This document shows, piece by piece, positions 26,339 through 35,143 of a DNA stretch of 64,000 bases. Under the pieces are notes generated by a model. That model did not search any database and had not been told where the DNA came from. It saw only the letters and a list, made by a program, of their open reading frames with translations. The stretch covers positions 46,045 through 110,044 of the forward strand of contig JAHHHA010000021.1 in NCBI GenBank assembly GCA_019359615.1. The letters run 5' to 3'. The stretch's first letter is position 1. Every line of letters begins with the position of its first letter. A program made the position numbers and the translations under genes. The stretch comes from Cyanosarcina radialis HA8281-LM2. GTDB lineage: Bacteria > Cyanobacteriota > Cyanobacteriia > Cyanobacteriales > CCAP-1448.

Positions 26339-27979
26339 ATGTTCTGCGAACAATGCGAACAAACCGCCAGCGGGCAAGGTTGCCATCAGTATGGTGCTTG
26401 CGGCAAAAGCCCCCAAGTTAACGCCATTCAAGATCTGCTGATTTACTCTCTGCGCGGGTTAGCGCCGATCGCTCTGGCGGCTAAGGAATTGGGGATCGAT
26501 ACCCACGCGATCGATGCCTTCACCTGCGAAGCCATCTTTGCCACCATGACGAACGTTAACTTTTCGGAAAAGCGATTTGTGGAATATCTCAAATGGGCGA
26601 TCGATCGTCGAGAAAGCCTCAAAGCTCAAATTAACAACCGATTCTTTTGTCCGGCAATTTCCAACTGGCAACCCGACTTTGATAGCAGCTTGGGAGAACA
26701 GGGCGAGGAGATTTCCCTCCAGTTCCTCAGTCGGTCTGGCACGAACGTCGATATTTTCTCCCTCAAGCTGACGGTGTTATATGGAGTTAAGGGTTTGGCT
26801 TCTTACACCTTCCACGCTTACGAACTAGGACGAGAAGACGAGCGGATATATCGTTTCATTTATGAGGCCCTGGCTGCCCTGGACGATTCAACCTTAAGCT
26901 TGCAGGAGTGGGTGAATTTAGCTCTCCAGGTGGGAGAACTCAACCTGCGGGCGATGGAACTGTTAGATGCAGGACACACCAGTACCTACGGACACCCCGT
27001 TCCTACTAGCGTTCCCCTCAACCCCAGGAAAGGGAAGGCGATTTTGGTGTCGGGACACGATATCAAGCAACTCTCCGCCATACTCAAACAAACAGCAGAT
27101 ACCGAAATTACCGTCTACACCCACGGCGAACTCCTACCCGCTCACGGCTATCCCAAGCTGAAACAGCAGTATCCCCATCTTTACGGTCATTACGGCACTG
27201 CTTGGCAGAACCAAACCAAGGATTTTGCCAAGTTTCCTGGGGCGATCGTCATTACCACTAACTGCTTGATGCCCACTCATGAAGATTATGCCAATAAACT
27301 CTTCAGTGTCGGTCCGGTGGGCTATCCCGGTATCAGTTATCTGAACGCGAACGCCGATGGCACGCCCGATTTTACTGCCGTCATTCAGAGAGCATTAGCA
27401 CTACCTGGCTTTACTGAAGATGCGCCCCCCAAAGAGGTTAAAGTTGGTTTTGCCCGCAATGCCGTCTTGGGAGTGGCCGATCGAGTCATTGATGCAGTAA
27501 AACAGGGACAAATCCGCCATTTCTTTCTAGTCGGGGGCTGCGATGGTGCTAAACCCGATCGCAACTACTACACCGAGTTGGTGGAAAAAGTGCCGGATGA
27601 TTGTGTGGTGCTGACTTTGGCTTGCGGCAAGTTTCGGTTCTTCGATCGCGATTTGGGCGAGATTGGCGGTTTGCCGCGCTTGATGGATATCGGCCAGTGC
27701 AACGATGCCTACTCTGCCATTCAGATTGCCTTGGCGCTGGCTAATGCTTTCGAGGTAGATGTCAACGCTCTGCCTTTGTCGATGATTCTGTCTTGGTACG
27801 AGCAAAAGGCGGTAGCCGTGTTGCTAACACTGTTGCATCTGGGGATTAAAAATATTCGGTTGGGGCCGACACTGCCAGCGTTTATTTCTCCGAATGTCTT
27901 CAAGCTGCTGTCGGAAAAATACAACTTGCAACCGATTACCAGTCCAGATGCCGACCTAGAAGGTTGCTTGAGCCGATGA
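26339..27979 (+). CDS. hcp: Hybrid cluster protein (hydroxylamine/NO-detoxifying)
   Basis: 546 aa. The N-terminal cluster ligands are MFCEQCEQTASGQGCHQYGACG (C-x2-C-x11-C spacing region). Hybrid-cluster ligands appear further on, including VITTNCLMP, FFLVGGCDGAKPDRNYY, LTLACGKFRFF and DIGQCNDAYSA. The family reduces hydroxylamine or NO and can act as a protein transnitrosylase; it is typical of anaerobic growth. ATG 26339 follows GAGGAG. It is probably transcribed with the acsF operon across the R1 repeat. No hcr reductase gene follows, so electrons must come from ferredoxin or another donor. Confidence 0.95.
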   Translation: MFCEQCEQTASGQGCHQYGACGKSPQVNAIQDLLIYSLRGLAPIALAAKELGIDTHAIDAFTCEAIFATMTNVNFSEKRFVEYLKWAIDRRESLKAQINNRFFCPAISNWQPDFDSSLGEQGEEISLQFLSRSGTNVDIFSLKLTVLYGVKGLASYTFHAYELGREDERIYRFIYEALAALDDSTLSLQEWVNLALQVGELNLRAMELLDAGHTSTYGHPVPTSVPLNPRKGKAILVSGHDIKQLSAILKQTADTEITVYTHGELLPAHGYPKLKQQYPHLYGHYGTAWQNQTKDFAKFPGAIVITTNCLMPTHEDYANKLFSVGPVGYPGISYLNANADGTPDFTAVIQRALALPGFTEDAPPKEVKVGFARNAVLGVADRVIDAVKQGQIRHFFLVGGCDGAKPDRNYYTELVEKVPDDCVVLTLACGKFRFFDRDLGEIGGLPRLMDIGQCNDAYSAIQIALALANAFEVDVNALPLSMILSWYEQKAVAVLLTLLHLGIKNIRLGPTLPAFISPNVFKLLSEKYNLQPITSPDADLEGCLSR

Positions 27980-28021
27980 AAGCGGATCGCTAAGCTGAGT
28001 TAGACAGAATTTCAGCCCGGT

Positions 28022-28630
28022 ATGACGATCGCACCGTTTTGGAAAAGGCAGGGCGTTATGCACGAACCGCGCACCCCATCGCCTCGCAAGCTAGTTGATG
28101 ACGACGATCGATTAAACTCCACCGTCAGGAACAGGTCGCCTCTGACCTACTTTGTCTTGACCTTTGCCCTCTCTATTCCGTTTTGGGCGGTTGGGGCTTT
28201 GACCGACTTCCAATTACTCCCAGGTATCCCCGTCAGCGCACTGGGGATCTTGTGCGTGGTGGGGGCGGCCTCAATCCTGGTCTACCGCGAGAACGGTTTT
28301 GCTGGCATAGCAGAGTTGCTAAAGCGATCGTTCGACTTCAAGCGAGTCAGAGCGAAGATCTGGTATGTACCGATCATCTTGCTGATGCCCTGCATTATGG
28401 TCTTATCTTACGTCCTCATGCGCTCGATGGGCGTGCTGCTCCCCACCCCCCAGTTCTCGTCAACCAAAACGATCGCCCTCTTCGTTGTCTTCTTCATCGC
28501 TGCTCTCAGTGAAGAGTTGGGTTGGTCGGGGTACGCGATCGATCCATTGCAGGCTCGCTGGGGGGCGCTCCAGGGGTCGTTGTTGTTAGGGGCGATAGTC
28601 TGGGGGCCGAGAACTTTGGTTCGATCTTGA
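28022..28630 (+). pseudogene. Truncated CPBP-family intramembrane protease
   Basis: The frame encodes 202 aa with about five hydrophobic segments and CPBP motif 1 (SEELGWSGYAIDPLQARWG, containing the paired glutamates). The family next needs helices with the FxxxH and HxxxN/D motifs. Here the sequence ends VWGPRTLVRS and stops, and neither of the other two frames restores those motifs. The C-terminal catalytic histidines are therefore missing, so the protein is probably inactive. ATG 28058 is an alternative start. It lies between hcp and the convergent psbA. Confidence 0.6.
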
Positions 28631-28752
28631 ACGAACGAGAGGGAAATAACTCAACCGGCCCAGCGAGGATGTCAAATTCTGTCTCTTTTGAGCATGAAAG
28701 CGCCCCTGATGGGACGCTATTGCACTCATGAAAGACTTGCAGATGAAGACGC

Positions 28753-29835
28753 TTAGCTGTTAATGGCAGGAGCCACTAAAGCGATCGGTTTAGCTTCTCC
28801 AGAAGCTAAATCTAAGGGGAAGTTATGGGCGTTGCGCTCGTGCATGACCTCAATTCCTAGATTGGCACGGTTGATAATATCTGCCCAAGTTTGAATCGGT
28901 CGCCCTTGGCTGTCGAGGATGGAATCGTTGAAATTGAATCCATTCAGGTTGAACGACATAGTGCTAATTCCCAGGGCCGCAAACCAAATTCCCACTACGG
29001 GCCAAGCAGCCAAGAAAAAGTGCAAAGTGCGAGAATTATTGAAGCTGGCATACTGGAAGATTAGCCTGCCAAAATAGCCGTGGGCAGCCGTAATGTTGTA
29101 AGTTTCCTCTTCTTGACCGAACTTGTAGCCGTAGTTTTGAGACTCTTGTTCGCTGGTTTCCCGCACTAGGCTGGAGGTGACTAAAGAGCCGTGCATGGCA
29201 CTAAACAACGCCCCGCCAAACACGCCGATTACACCCATCATATGAAAGGGGTGCATGAGAATGTTGTGTTCGGCAGAGAACACGATCATAAAATTGAAGG
29301 TGCCAGAAATCCCTAGCATTAAACCGTCTGAGAAACTGCCCTGGCCGATCGAGTAAATTAATAACACGGATGTTGCTGCGGCTACGGGAGCAGAGTAGGC
29401 AACGGCAATCCAGGGACGCATCCCCAAGCGATAGCTCAGTTCCCATTGCCGACCCATGTAGGCATAGATCGCAATCAGAAAATGGAATACGATTAGTTGC
29501 CAGGGGCCGCCATTGTAGAGCCACTCATCCAGGGTAGCGGCTTCCCAAATTGGGTAAAAGTGCAAGCCAATGGCATTCGAGCTAGGAACCACCGTCGCGG
29601 TGATGATGTTGTTGCCGTAGAGCAGCGAACCCGATACAGGTTCGCGCAAACCGTCGATATCGACGGGAGGTGCTGCAACCATAGCGAGGATGAAAACAAT
29701 GGCTGCGGTTAGGGCCGTTGGAATTAATAGTACCCCAAACCAGCCGATATAAAGTCGATTCTCCGTACTGGCGATCCAGTTACAGAATCGCTCCCAAAAA
29801 CTAGCGCGATCGCGCAATTTTACGATAGATGTCAT
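28753..29835 (-). CDS. psbA: Photosystem II D1 protein, micro-oxic (D1') type
   Basis: 360 aa. All D1 functional residues are in place: Tyr161 (YZ), Asp170, Glu189, His190, His198, His215, Ser264, His272, His332, Glu333, Asp342 and the Ala344 cleavage site. The three substitutions associated with the low-oxygen D1' of cyanobacteria are present: Ala80 (usually Gly), Leu158 (usually Phe) and Ala286 (usually Thr). Gln130 and Met173 (usually Pro) are also seen. The gene is transcribed towards hcp and has an M1 element about 120-180 bp upstream, the same as acsF. It is expected to replace normal D1 when oxygen falls. Confidence 0.97.
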   Translation of the reverse strand: MTSIVKLRDRASFWERFCNWIASTENRLYIGWFGVLLIPTALTAAIVFILAMVAAPPVDIDGLREPVSGSLLYGNNIITATVVPSSNAIGLHFYPIWEAATLDEWLYNGGPWQLIVFHFLIAIYAYMGRQWELSYRLGMRPWIAVAYSAPVAAATSVLLIYSIGQGSFSDGLMLGISGTFNFMIVFSAEHNILMHPFHMMGVIGVFGGALFSAMHGSLVTSSLVRETSEQESQNYGYKFGQEEETYNITAAHGYFGRLIFQYASFNNSRTLHFFLAAWPVVGIWFAALGISTMSFNLNGFNFNDSILDSQGRPIQTWADIINRANLGIEVMHERNAHNFPLDLASGEAKPIALVAPAINS

Positions 29836-29955
29836 GATGGCAAAAAAATGAGGATGAACAATCTTTCAATCGGGTTGAGGAACGCGAATAGATCGCCTTA
29901 ACTTTGGTAAGTTATTTAATTCGCGCTCCTCGAACAACATTTTTACCTAAATGTT

Positions 29956-30014
29956 CGATCGCCTACAAGTCAGTTACCGAGACTGCATCATAGTTACTCG
30001 AACTAAAGCGTTGG
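29956..30014 (-). promoter_or_regulatory. M1 element upstream of micro-oxic psbA
   Basis: Read on the minus strand: CCAACGCTTTAG, GTAACT at 29997, GTAACT at 29977 and CTTGT at 29969. Distances of 17, 20 and 8 bp match the acsF copy. Beyond the core, GCTTTA and the stretch GGCGATCG after CTTGT are shared with acsF. A -10 is likely near 29946 (GTAAAA). The psbA ATG is about 130 bp downstream. Confidence 0.75.
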
Positions 30015-30213
30015 TTCAAACACAGAATTTCAGATACTTCTAAAAAAAATATTAAAAATTCGTTTTTGTTATTAAAAATAAGGTTGAGGAATTGGCTGAA
30101 ACAGTAATTGGATAATGTGGGCAAACAGGGATTAGATTAGTTGATGAATCGTGGCGATCGATCGGCGACAATTTAATAATTCATTTAGAATTACTGCAAT
30201 CTCTTAGCTGTTC

Positions 30214-30272
30214 CCAATCTTTTACTCGCCGTAACTATAGTGGTGCGATCGTAACTATCTTGTCAGCAGAAT
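30214..30272 (+). promoter_or_regulatory. M1 element upstream of the DUF2892-Rieske pair
   Basis: CCAATCTTTTACTC, GTAACT at 30231, GTAACT at 30251 and CTTGT at 30259, again with 17, 20 and 8 bp spacing. CTTGTC is followed 17 bp later by TAGGAT, a good -10. It is divergent from the psbA copy; about 200 bp separate the two cores. The stretch between them (30015-30213) is AT-rich and holds no gene. Confidence 0.75.
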
Positions 30273-30337
30273 TGAGATGCGTAGGATGGTGGATAGTACC
30301 GAAAATCGAACTTTCGAGTTCTCTAAGGAAGATAACC

Positions 30338-30553
30338 ATGTTTAACAATGTTGGCACTTTCGATCGCCTCATCCGCTTTGGGTTAGCAGGCGTACTACTT
30401 TACCTCGGCTTTAGTGTTTATGGAGGTTCGGCATTAGGAATCGGATTAGCAATCATTGCCATTATTCCTGCTCTGACAGCCTTAATTGGCACTTGTCCGC
30501 TCTATAGCTTGCTGGGCATTAATACTAAAAGCCAGCATCTCCAAAAACCTTAA
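30338..30553 (+). CDS. DUF2892 small membrane protein
   Basis: 71 aa from ATG 30338 with AAGGAAG upstream. Two transmembrane helices; the pattern NVGTFDRLIRFGLAGVLLYL ... IIAIIPALTALIGTCPLYSLLGI is that of DUF2892/YgaP-type inner membrane proteins, with the conserved Cys-Pro-x-Tyr. Family members often accompany rhodanese or sulfur/redox genes, but the role is unclear. The Rieske gene begins 21 bases downstream; the two are probably one M1-driven transcript. Confidence 0.85.
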   Translation: MFNNVGTFDRLIRFGLAGVLLYLGFSVYGGSALGIGLAIIAIIPALTALIGTCPLYSLLGINTKSQHLQKP

Positions 30554-30574
30554 GTCTGTACCAGGAGATGAAAA

Positions 30575-31108
30575 ATGGAGGAAAGTATCCCCCTAAAAAG
30601 TTTTTCCATGTCCCGGCGACAGTTACTCAACTTTTTGACGGGAGCCGCCGTCGCCGCTACTGCTACTGCGGCTCTTTATCCTGCCGCTAAATTCTTCTTC
30701 CCGCCAGCAGAGGGAACTGAAGATGGTTCCCTCCTCGCGAAAGATATCCACGGGAATCGGATTCCAGCTAGCCAGATTTTAGTAGAACCACCCGGAACTC
30801 GCGCCTTAGTTGCAGGATTGGCTGGGGAACCTACTTATCTCACCGTCAGAGAAGACGGTACGCTGCATCCCTGGGGAATAGTCGATAACTGCACCCACTT
30901 GGGCTGTACTTTCCCTTGGAATCCCAATGAAAATCAATTTCAATGTCCCTGTCACGGTTCTCGCTACGACCCAGAGGGTAGAGTTGTACGCGGCCCGGCA
31001 CCTCTGCCTCTGAAACTAGTCCGCGTTACGGTCGCCGAAGATGCCATTTGGATTTCTCCCTGGAAAGAAACCGATCCCCGCACCGGACAAAAACCCTGGT
31101 GGGTTTAA
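30575..31108 (+). CDS. petC: Rieske iron-sulfur protein of cytochrome b6f type, divergent paralogue
   Basis: 177 aa. The N-terminus has a Tat-like signal and anchor (SMSRRQLLNFLTGAAVAATA), followed by a flexible hinge. The Rieske fold has CTHLGCTFPW and CPCHGSRYD, the two Cys-x-His pairs plus the disulfide cysteines. The C-terminus extends to GQKPWWV. The sequence and the position behind an M1 element suggest an alternative PetC used under low oxygen (PetC2-like), perhaps altering b6f potential, rather than the main PetC. There is no petA next to it, which normally accompanies petC1. Confidence 0.88.
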   Translation: MEESIPLKSFSMSRRQLLNFLTGAAVAATATAALYPAAKFFFPPAEGTEDGSLLAKDIHGNRIPASQILVEPPGTRALVAGLAGEPTYLTVREDGTLHPWGIVDNCTHLGCTFPWNPNENQFQCPCHGSRYDPEGRVVRGPAPLPLKLVRVTVAEDAIWISPWKETDPRTGQKPWWV

Positions 31109-31145
31109 AACGGACATCGGCAGCAGAGATGGCGATCGCTTTGCC

Positions 31146-31177
31146 CTCACAAGTTCCTCAAACTCTTTGCCTATAAC
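31146..31177 (+). promoter_or_regulatory. M2 element upstream of hoxU
   Basis: CTCACAAGTTCCTCAA starting at 31146, second CTCA at 31157, TATAAC at 31172 (15 bp later). The best -10 of the set. It is followed by AAGGTGGTGAAGG, which resembles the transcribed leader of nifJ. The hoxU ATG is at 31226. Confidence 0.75.
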
Positions 31178-31225
31178 TCAAGGTGGTGAAGGCTAAAAGT
31201 TAATTGTGGTAAGCACTGAGGAGCA

Positions 31226-31942
31226 ATGTCAGTCAAAACTCTCACCGTTAACGATCGATTCATCAGCGCCCGCGAGGAAGAAACCATTCTGGAAGCCGCA
31301 AAAGATGCTGGCATTCATATTCCGACGCTGTGCTATTTAGAAGGAGTTTCAGAAGTTGGTGCGTGTCGTCTTTGCTTGGTAGAAATAGCTGGCAGTAATA
31401 AACTGCAACCCGCTTGCGTTACCAAAGTTGTTGAAGGCATGGAAGTTTCCACCAACACCCCCAGGCTTCAGCAATATCGCCGCACGATCGTGGAAATGCT
31501 GTTTGCCGAAGGGAATCACATTTGCTCGGTTTGCGTGGCTAACGGCAACTGCGAACTGCAAGATTTAGCGATCGAAACGGGCATGACTCACGTGCGCTTA
31601 GAATACCATTTCCCCGATCGCCAAGTTGATGTTTCCCACGATCGCTTCGGCATCGATCGCAACCGTTGCATTCTTTGTACCCGCTGCGTCCGCGTCTGCG
31701 ATGAAATTGAAGGGGCGCATACTTGGGATATGGCGGGTAGAGGGACAAACTCTTACGTCATTACTGACTTGGATCGGCCTTGGGGAACTTCTTCAACGTG
31801 TACCTCTTGCGGCAAATGCGTCAACGCTTGTCCCACCGGGGCGCTGTTCTACCGAGGTGTCAGCGTCGGGGAAATGAAACGCGATCGCGCCAAATTAGAT
31901 TTTCTGATGACAGCACGAGAGAAAAAGCAATGGAACGTTTAA
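31226..31942 (+). CDS. hoxU: Bidirectional hydrogenase diaphorase subunit HoxU
   Basis: 238 aa. N-terminal 2Fe-2S ferredoxin domain ([19 protein letters not shown], then PACVT), a His-Cys 4Fe-4S segment ([15 protein letters not shown]) and two 4Fe-4S motifs ([14 protein letters not shown] and [14 protein letters not shown]). It relays electrons between HoxF and the hydrogenase subunit HoxY. ATG 31226 is preceded by GAGGAG. It is the first gene of the hoxUYH unit with its own M2 promoter. The 3' end overlaps hoxY by 13 bases. Confidence 0.97.
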   Translation: MSVKTLTVNDRFISAREEETILEAAKDAGIHIPTLCYLEGVSEVGACRLCLVEIAGSNKLQPACVTKVVEGMEVSTNTPRLQQYRRTIVEMLFAEGNHICSVCVANGNCELQDLAIETGMTHVRLEYHFPDRQVDVSHDRFGIDRNRCILCTRCVRVCDEIEGAHTWDMAGRGTNSYVITDLDRPWGTSSTCTSCGKCVNACPTGALFYRGVSVGEMKRDRAKLDFLMTAREKKQWNV

Positions 31943-32475
31943 AACTAGCAACAGTTTGGCTGGGGGGCTGTTCTGGTTGCCATATGTCGTTTCTCGATTT
32001 AGATGAATGGCTGATCGATCTCTCTCAAGTAGCAGATTTGGTCTACAGCCCATTTATAGATGTCAAAGAATACCCAGAAGGAGTAGACGTAGTATTGGTA
32101 GAAGGTGCGATCGCTAATGAAGACCACTTGGAAACGATTAAAACCGTAAGATCGCGATCGAATATTCTTGTCTCTTTTGGCGATTGTGCGGTTACGGGCA
32201 ATGTTACCGCCTTACGCAACCCGCTGGGAAGCGCCGAACCAGTCCTACAGCGTTGCTACCTCGAAGCTGCCGATATTCACCCGCAAATTCCCACAGAACC
32301 AGGTATAGTTCCCGCCTTATTAAACCGGGTGCAGCCAGTGCATCAAGTCGTAACCGTGGACGTTTATTTACCAGGTTGTCCGCCATCAGCCGATCGAATT
32401 AGAGCCGTGCTGGAATCGCTCTTACGGGGAGAAAAACCGCAGCTAGCAGGACGCGAATTCATCAAATTTGGTTGA
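31930..32475 (+). CDS. hoxY: Bidirectional hydrogenase small subunit HoxY
   Basis: 181 aa from ATG 31930, overlapping the end of hoxU. The proximal 4Fe-4S cluster ligands are visible: [26 protein letters not shown] and [12 protein letters not shown]. It is short, as expected for HoxY, with only the proximal cluster. It forms the NiFe hydrogenase dimer with HoxH. Overlap and order (hoxU-hoxY-hoxH) show a translationally coupled operon. Confidence 0.96.
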   Translation: MERLKLATVWLGGCSGCHMSFLDLDEWLIDLSQVADLVYSPFIDVKEYPEGVDVVLVEGAIANEDHLETIKTVRSRSNILVSFGDCAVTGNVTALRNPLGSAEPVLQRCYLEAADIHPQIPTEPGIVPALLNRVQPVHQVVTVDVYLPGCPPSADRIRAVLESLLRGEKPQLAGREFIKFG

Positions 32476-32593
32476 GTGAAGTCAATTGTCGGTTGTTAGT
32501 TATTGACCATTGACTATTAGCCATTGACAAAAAATGCTTAATGAAGCTATCAGTTTTAAATTTAAAAGCAGCAATGAAAGCCTCAGAACTGCC

Positions 32594-34048
32594 ATGAAAA
32601 AAGTTGTAATCGATCCAGTAACCCGGATTGAAGGTCACGCCAAAATCTCTATTTATCTAGATGATGCCGGACAAGTAACTGACGCTCGTTTTCACGTCAC
32701 CGAATTTCGGGGGTTTGAAAAGTTCTGCGAAGGTCGCCCCCTGTGGGAAATGCCGGGAATTACCGCCCGGATTTGTGGCATTTGTCCGGTGAGCCACTTA
32801 CTGGCTTCGGCTAAAGCAGGCGATCGCATCCTCTCTGTCACCGTTCCTCCCGCTGCTGCTAAATTGCGCCGCTTGATGAACTTAGGGCAAATTATTCAGT
32901 CTCACGCTCTCAGTTTCTTTCACCTCAGTGCCCCAGATTTCTTGTTAGGAATGGATAGCGATCCGCAATCCCGTAACCTGTTTGGCTTAATTGCCGCCGA
33001 ACCGGAATTAGCTAGAGGTGGAATTCGCTTGCGTCAATTCGGCCAGGAAGTTATTGAAATCTTGGGAGGACGGAAAATTCATCCCTCGTGGGCGGTTCCT
33101 GGTGGTGTCAGAGCACCTTTATCTGAAGAAGGACGCGATCGCATTCAAAAGCGCATTCCTGAAGTCCGAACGACAATTTTGAAAGCACTAGAAAGATTTA
33201 AGCAGTTACTTCAAGACTATGAAAAAGAGGCTCAAACCTTTGGCAACTTCCCCACATTATTTATGGGATTAGTAACAGATGAAGGTTGGTGGGAATACTA
33301 CGACGGTTGCATTCGATTTGTCGATAGTGGGGGCAATATTATTGCCGATCGACTCGATCCAACTCGCTATCAAGAGTTTATCGGGGAAGCTGTCGAACCT
33401 TGGTCTTACCTCAAATTTCCCTATTACCGTCCTCTCGGTTATCTCACTCAAAGCGATCGCAGCCGTTTAGACAGCGGGATCTATCGCGTCGGCCCGCTAG
33501 CCAGGTTGAACGTTTGCACCCACATCGGTACGCCTCTGGCTGACAAAGAATTGAAAGAATTTCGCGATTTAGGTGGTGCTACTGTACTCTCATCTTTCTT
33601 TTACCACTACGCCCGACTGATTGAAATCTTGGCATCAATAGAACGGATTGAAATGTTGCTAAATGACCCAGAATTATTTAGCGATCGACTGCGTGCCAAT
33701 GCTGATATCAACCAACTCGAAGGAGTGGGAGTCAGCGAAGCACCGCGCGGCACTTTATTTCACCACTATCGAGTCGATGAAAACGGGTTAATTCAAAAGG
33801 TAAATTTAATCATTGCTACAGGTCAAAATAATCTAGCCATGAATCGCACGGTAGCACAAATTGCTAGGCATTTCATTCAAGGCTCAGATATTCCTGAAGG
33901 GATGTTGAATCGAGTAGAAGCCGGAATTAGAGCTTTCGATCCCTGTTTGAGTTGCTCGACTCATGCCGCCGGACAAATGCCGTTGCATATTCAATTAATA
34001 GGAGTAGATGGAAATATAATTAACGAAGTTTGGAGAGTGCAGCAATAA
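32594..34048 (+). CDS. hoxH: Bidirectional NiFe hydrogenase large subunit HoxH
   Basis: 484 aa from ATG 32594 ([19 protein letters not shown]); an in-frame upstream ATG at 32534 is less likely. The NiFe ligands are [10 protein letters not shown] at about residue 60 and the C-terminal [10 protein letters not shown] 27-residue tail after that His ([11 protein letters not shown] onward) is the part removed by HoxW after nickel insertion. Catalyses reversible H2 oxidation/proton reduction with NAD(P)H or ferredoxin through HoxEFU. The spacer from hoxY (118 bp) contains short TTGACCATTGACTATTAG repeats. Confidence 0.97.
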   Translation: MKKVVIDPVTRIEGHAKISIYLDDAGQVTDARFHVTEFRGFEKFCEGRPLWEMPGITARICGICPVSHLLASAKAGDRILSVTVPPAAAKLRRLMNLGQIIQSHALSFFHLSAPDFLLGMDSDPQSRNLFGLIAAEPELARGGIRLRQFGQEVIEILGGRKIHPSWAVPGGVRAPLSEEGRDRIQKRIPEVRTTILKALERFKQLLQDYEKEAQTFGNFPTLFMGLVTDEGWWEYYDGCIRFVDSGGNIIADRLDPTRYQEFIGEAVEPWSYLKFPYYRPLGYLTQSDRSRLDSGIYRVGPLARLNVCTHIGTPLADKELKEFRDLGGATVLSSFFYHYARLIEILASIERIEMLLNDPELFSDRLRANADINQLEGVGVSEAPRGTLFHHYRVDENGLIQKVNLIIATGQNNLAMNRTVAQIARHFIQGSDIPEGMLNRVEAGIRAFDPCLSCSTHAAGQMPLHIQLIGVDGNIINEVWRVQQ

Positions 34049-34205
34049 TTAGAAAAATAAAGGCACTGACGGTTTCGATCGCTGCCACCCACTGAATTGG
34101 GCCCCTCCGATACCACTCCACCTGCCACGCGATCGCCCCAAACTCGAGCAGCACTACCCCAAACGCCAAGGCCGCGATCGGCGGTAGAATGCCGAACCAA
34201 TACAT
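34020..34205 (-). CDS. Small membrane protein of unknown function (tentative)
   Basis: 61 aa on the minus strand with two hydrophobic segments ([20 protein letters not shown] and [19 protein letters not shown]) joined by a Trp/Arg-rich loop ([13 protein letters not shown]). Its composition resembles real small membrane proteins. It overlaps the 3' end of hoxH by 29 bases and lacks a strong ribosome site. It could instead be a chance frame in the hoxH-hoxW spacer. Confidence 0.4.
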   Translation of the reverse strand: MYWFGILPPIAALAFGVVLLEFGAIAWQVEWYRRGPIQWVAAIETVSAFIFLIIAALSKLR

Positions 34206-34237
34206 TCTTTTGGTCGTGGGTTTGACTTTCCTGCTTC

Positions 34238-34269
34238 CTCACAACTTTCTCAAATGTTTGCCTTAGCTT
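34238..34269 (+). promoter_or_regulatory. M2 element upstream of hoxW
   Basis: CTCACAACTTTCTCAA at 34238, second CTCA at 34249, TAGCTT at 34264. The spacing is identical to the other copies. The hoxW start follows at 34313. Confidence 0.7.
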
Positions 34270-34312
34270 CAAGTTAGGGCCAATCTGGTCAATAGGATGT
34301 GAGGCAAAGGGG

Positions 34313-34786
34313 ATGAAAACCATCACTAATAACATAGTAAAAAATGTCGTAGCCATCGGTTATGGCAGTCGCTTGTGCGGCGATGATGGAGTCGGACAAG
34401 CAGTAGCAGAAGCGATCGTTGCTTGGAATTTGCCCAACGTCCGAGCGATCGCCTCTCACCAATTGACTCCCGAAATGGTAGATATCCTAGTAACGGTCGA
34501 TCTGGCAATTTTTATCGATGCCTGCCCTACAGATGATTCGCTAAGCGTCCGAGTCTATCCGATCGAGTTGGCAAAGTCAGGTTCAACAATCGGTCACTAC
34601 TGCGAACCAAAAATGTTACTAGCGATCGCCCAGGCTCTCTACGGCTACCATCCCCAAGCTTGGTTAGTAACGATCCCAGCACTCGATTTTAGTTTGGGCG
34701 ATCGGCTTTCATGCGTTGCTCAAAACGGTATGACAGAGGCCTTGAAGGAGCTCGAGCGCCTCATTAGATTTGATACCGCTGCTTGA
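34313..34786 (+). CDS. hoxW: Hydrogenase maturation endopeptidase for HoxH
   Basis: 157 aa of the HybD/HycI peptidase family. GYGSRLCGDDGVGQAVAE holds the first Ni-sensing acidic residue, IFIDACPTDD the second region, and GHYCEPKMLLAIAQALYG the conserved His. It trims the HoxH C-terminus after Ni insertion. It has its own M2 box and overlaps the hypA region (the longest hypA frame begins at 34783). Position directly after hoxH supports Hox rather than uptake-hydrogenase specificity. Confidence 0.93.
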   Translation: MKTITNNIVKNVVAIGYGSRLCGDDGVGQAVAEAIVAWNLPNVRAIASHQLTPEMVDILVTVDLAIFIDACPTDDSLSVRVYPIELAKSGSTIGHYCEPKMLLAIAQALYGYHPQAWLVTIPALDFSLGDRLSCVAQNGMTEALKELERLIRFDTAA

Positions 34787-34806
34787 AAAACGGCAAGGAG
34801 TGGCTC

Positions 34807-35142
34807 GTGCATGAAGTGTCGATCGTGCAAAAGGCTTTGGAAATCGCCTTAGAACAAGCGCAAGGAGCAACTAAAATCCATGCTCTCAAGCTGCGCGTCG
34901 GCGAATTATCGGGAGTCGTGCCAGAAGCGTTAGAGTTTGCCTTTGAGGTAGTCGTCCAAGGCACGATTGCCTCGGAAGCGCGGTTAGAAATCGATCGCAT
35001 TCCGGTTGTTTGCCACTGCTCCACCTGCAATTTGGACTTTCAACCAGCTAATTTGTTTTATGAGTGCCCCCAATGTCACCAAATTAGCATCGATATAGTA
35101 TGCGGTAGAGAACTAGAAATTGCTTCATTAGAGGTATCTTGA
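34807..35142 (+). CDS. hypA: Hydrogenase nickel-insertion protein HypA
   Basis: 111 aa from GTG 34807, chosen because it gives [11 protein letters not shown]: the Met-His-Glu start is the nickel site of HypA. AAGGAG at about 34795 fits this start, whereas the earlier frame start at 34783 would bury the motif. The zinc ribbon is CHCSTC ... CPQCH near the C-terminus. Works with HypB to load nickel into HoxH. hypB begins one base after its stop. Confidence 0.93.
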   Translation: MHEVSIVQKALEIALEQAQGATKIHALKLRVGELSGVVPEALEFAFEVVVQGTIASEARLEIDRIPVVCHCSTCNLDFQPANLFYECPQCHQISIDIVCGRELEIASLEVS

Positions 35143-35143
35143 T

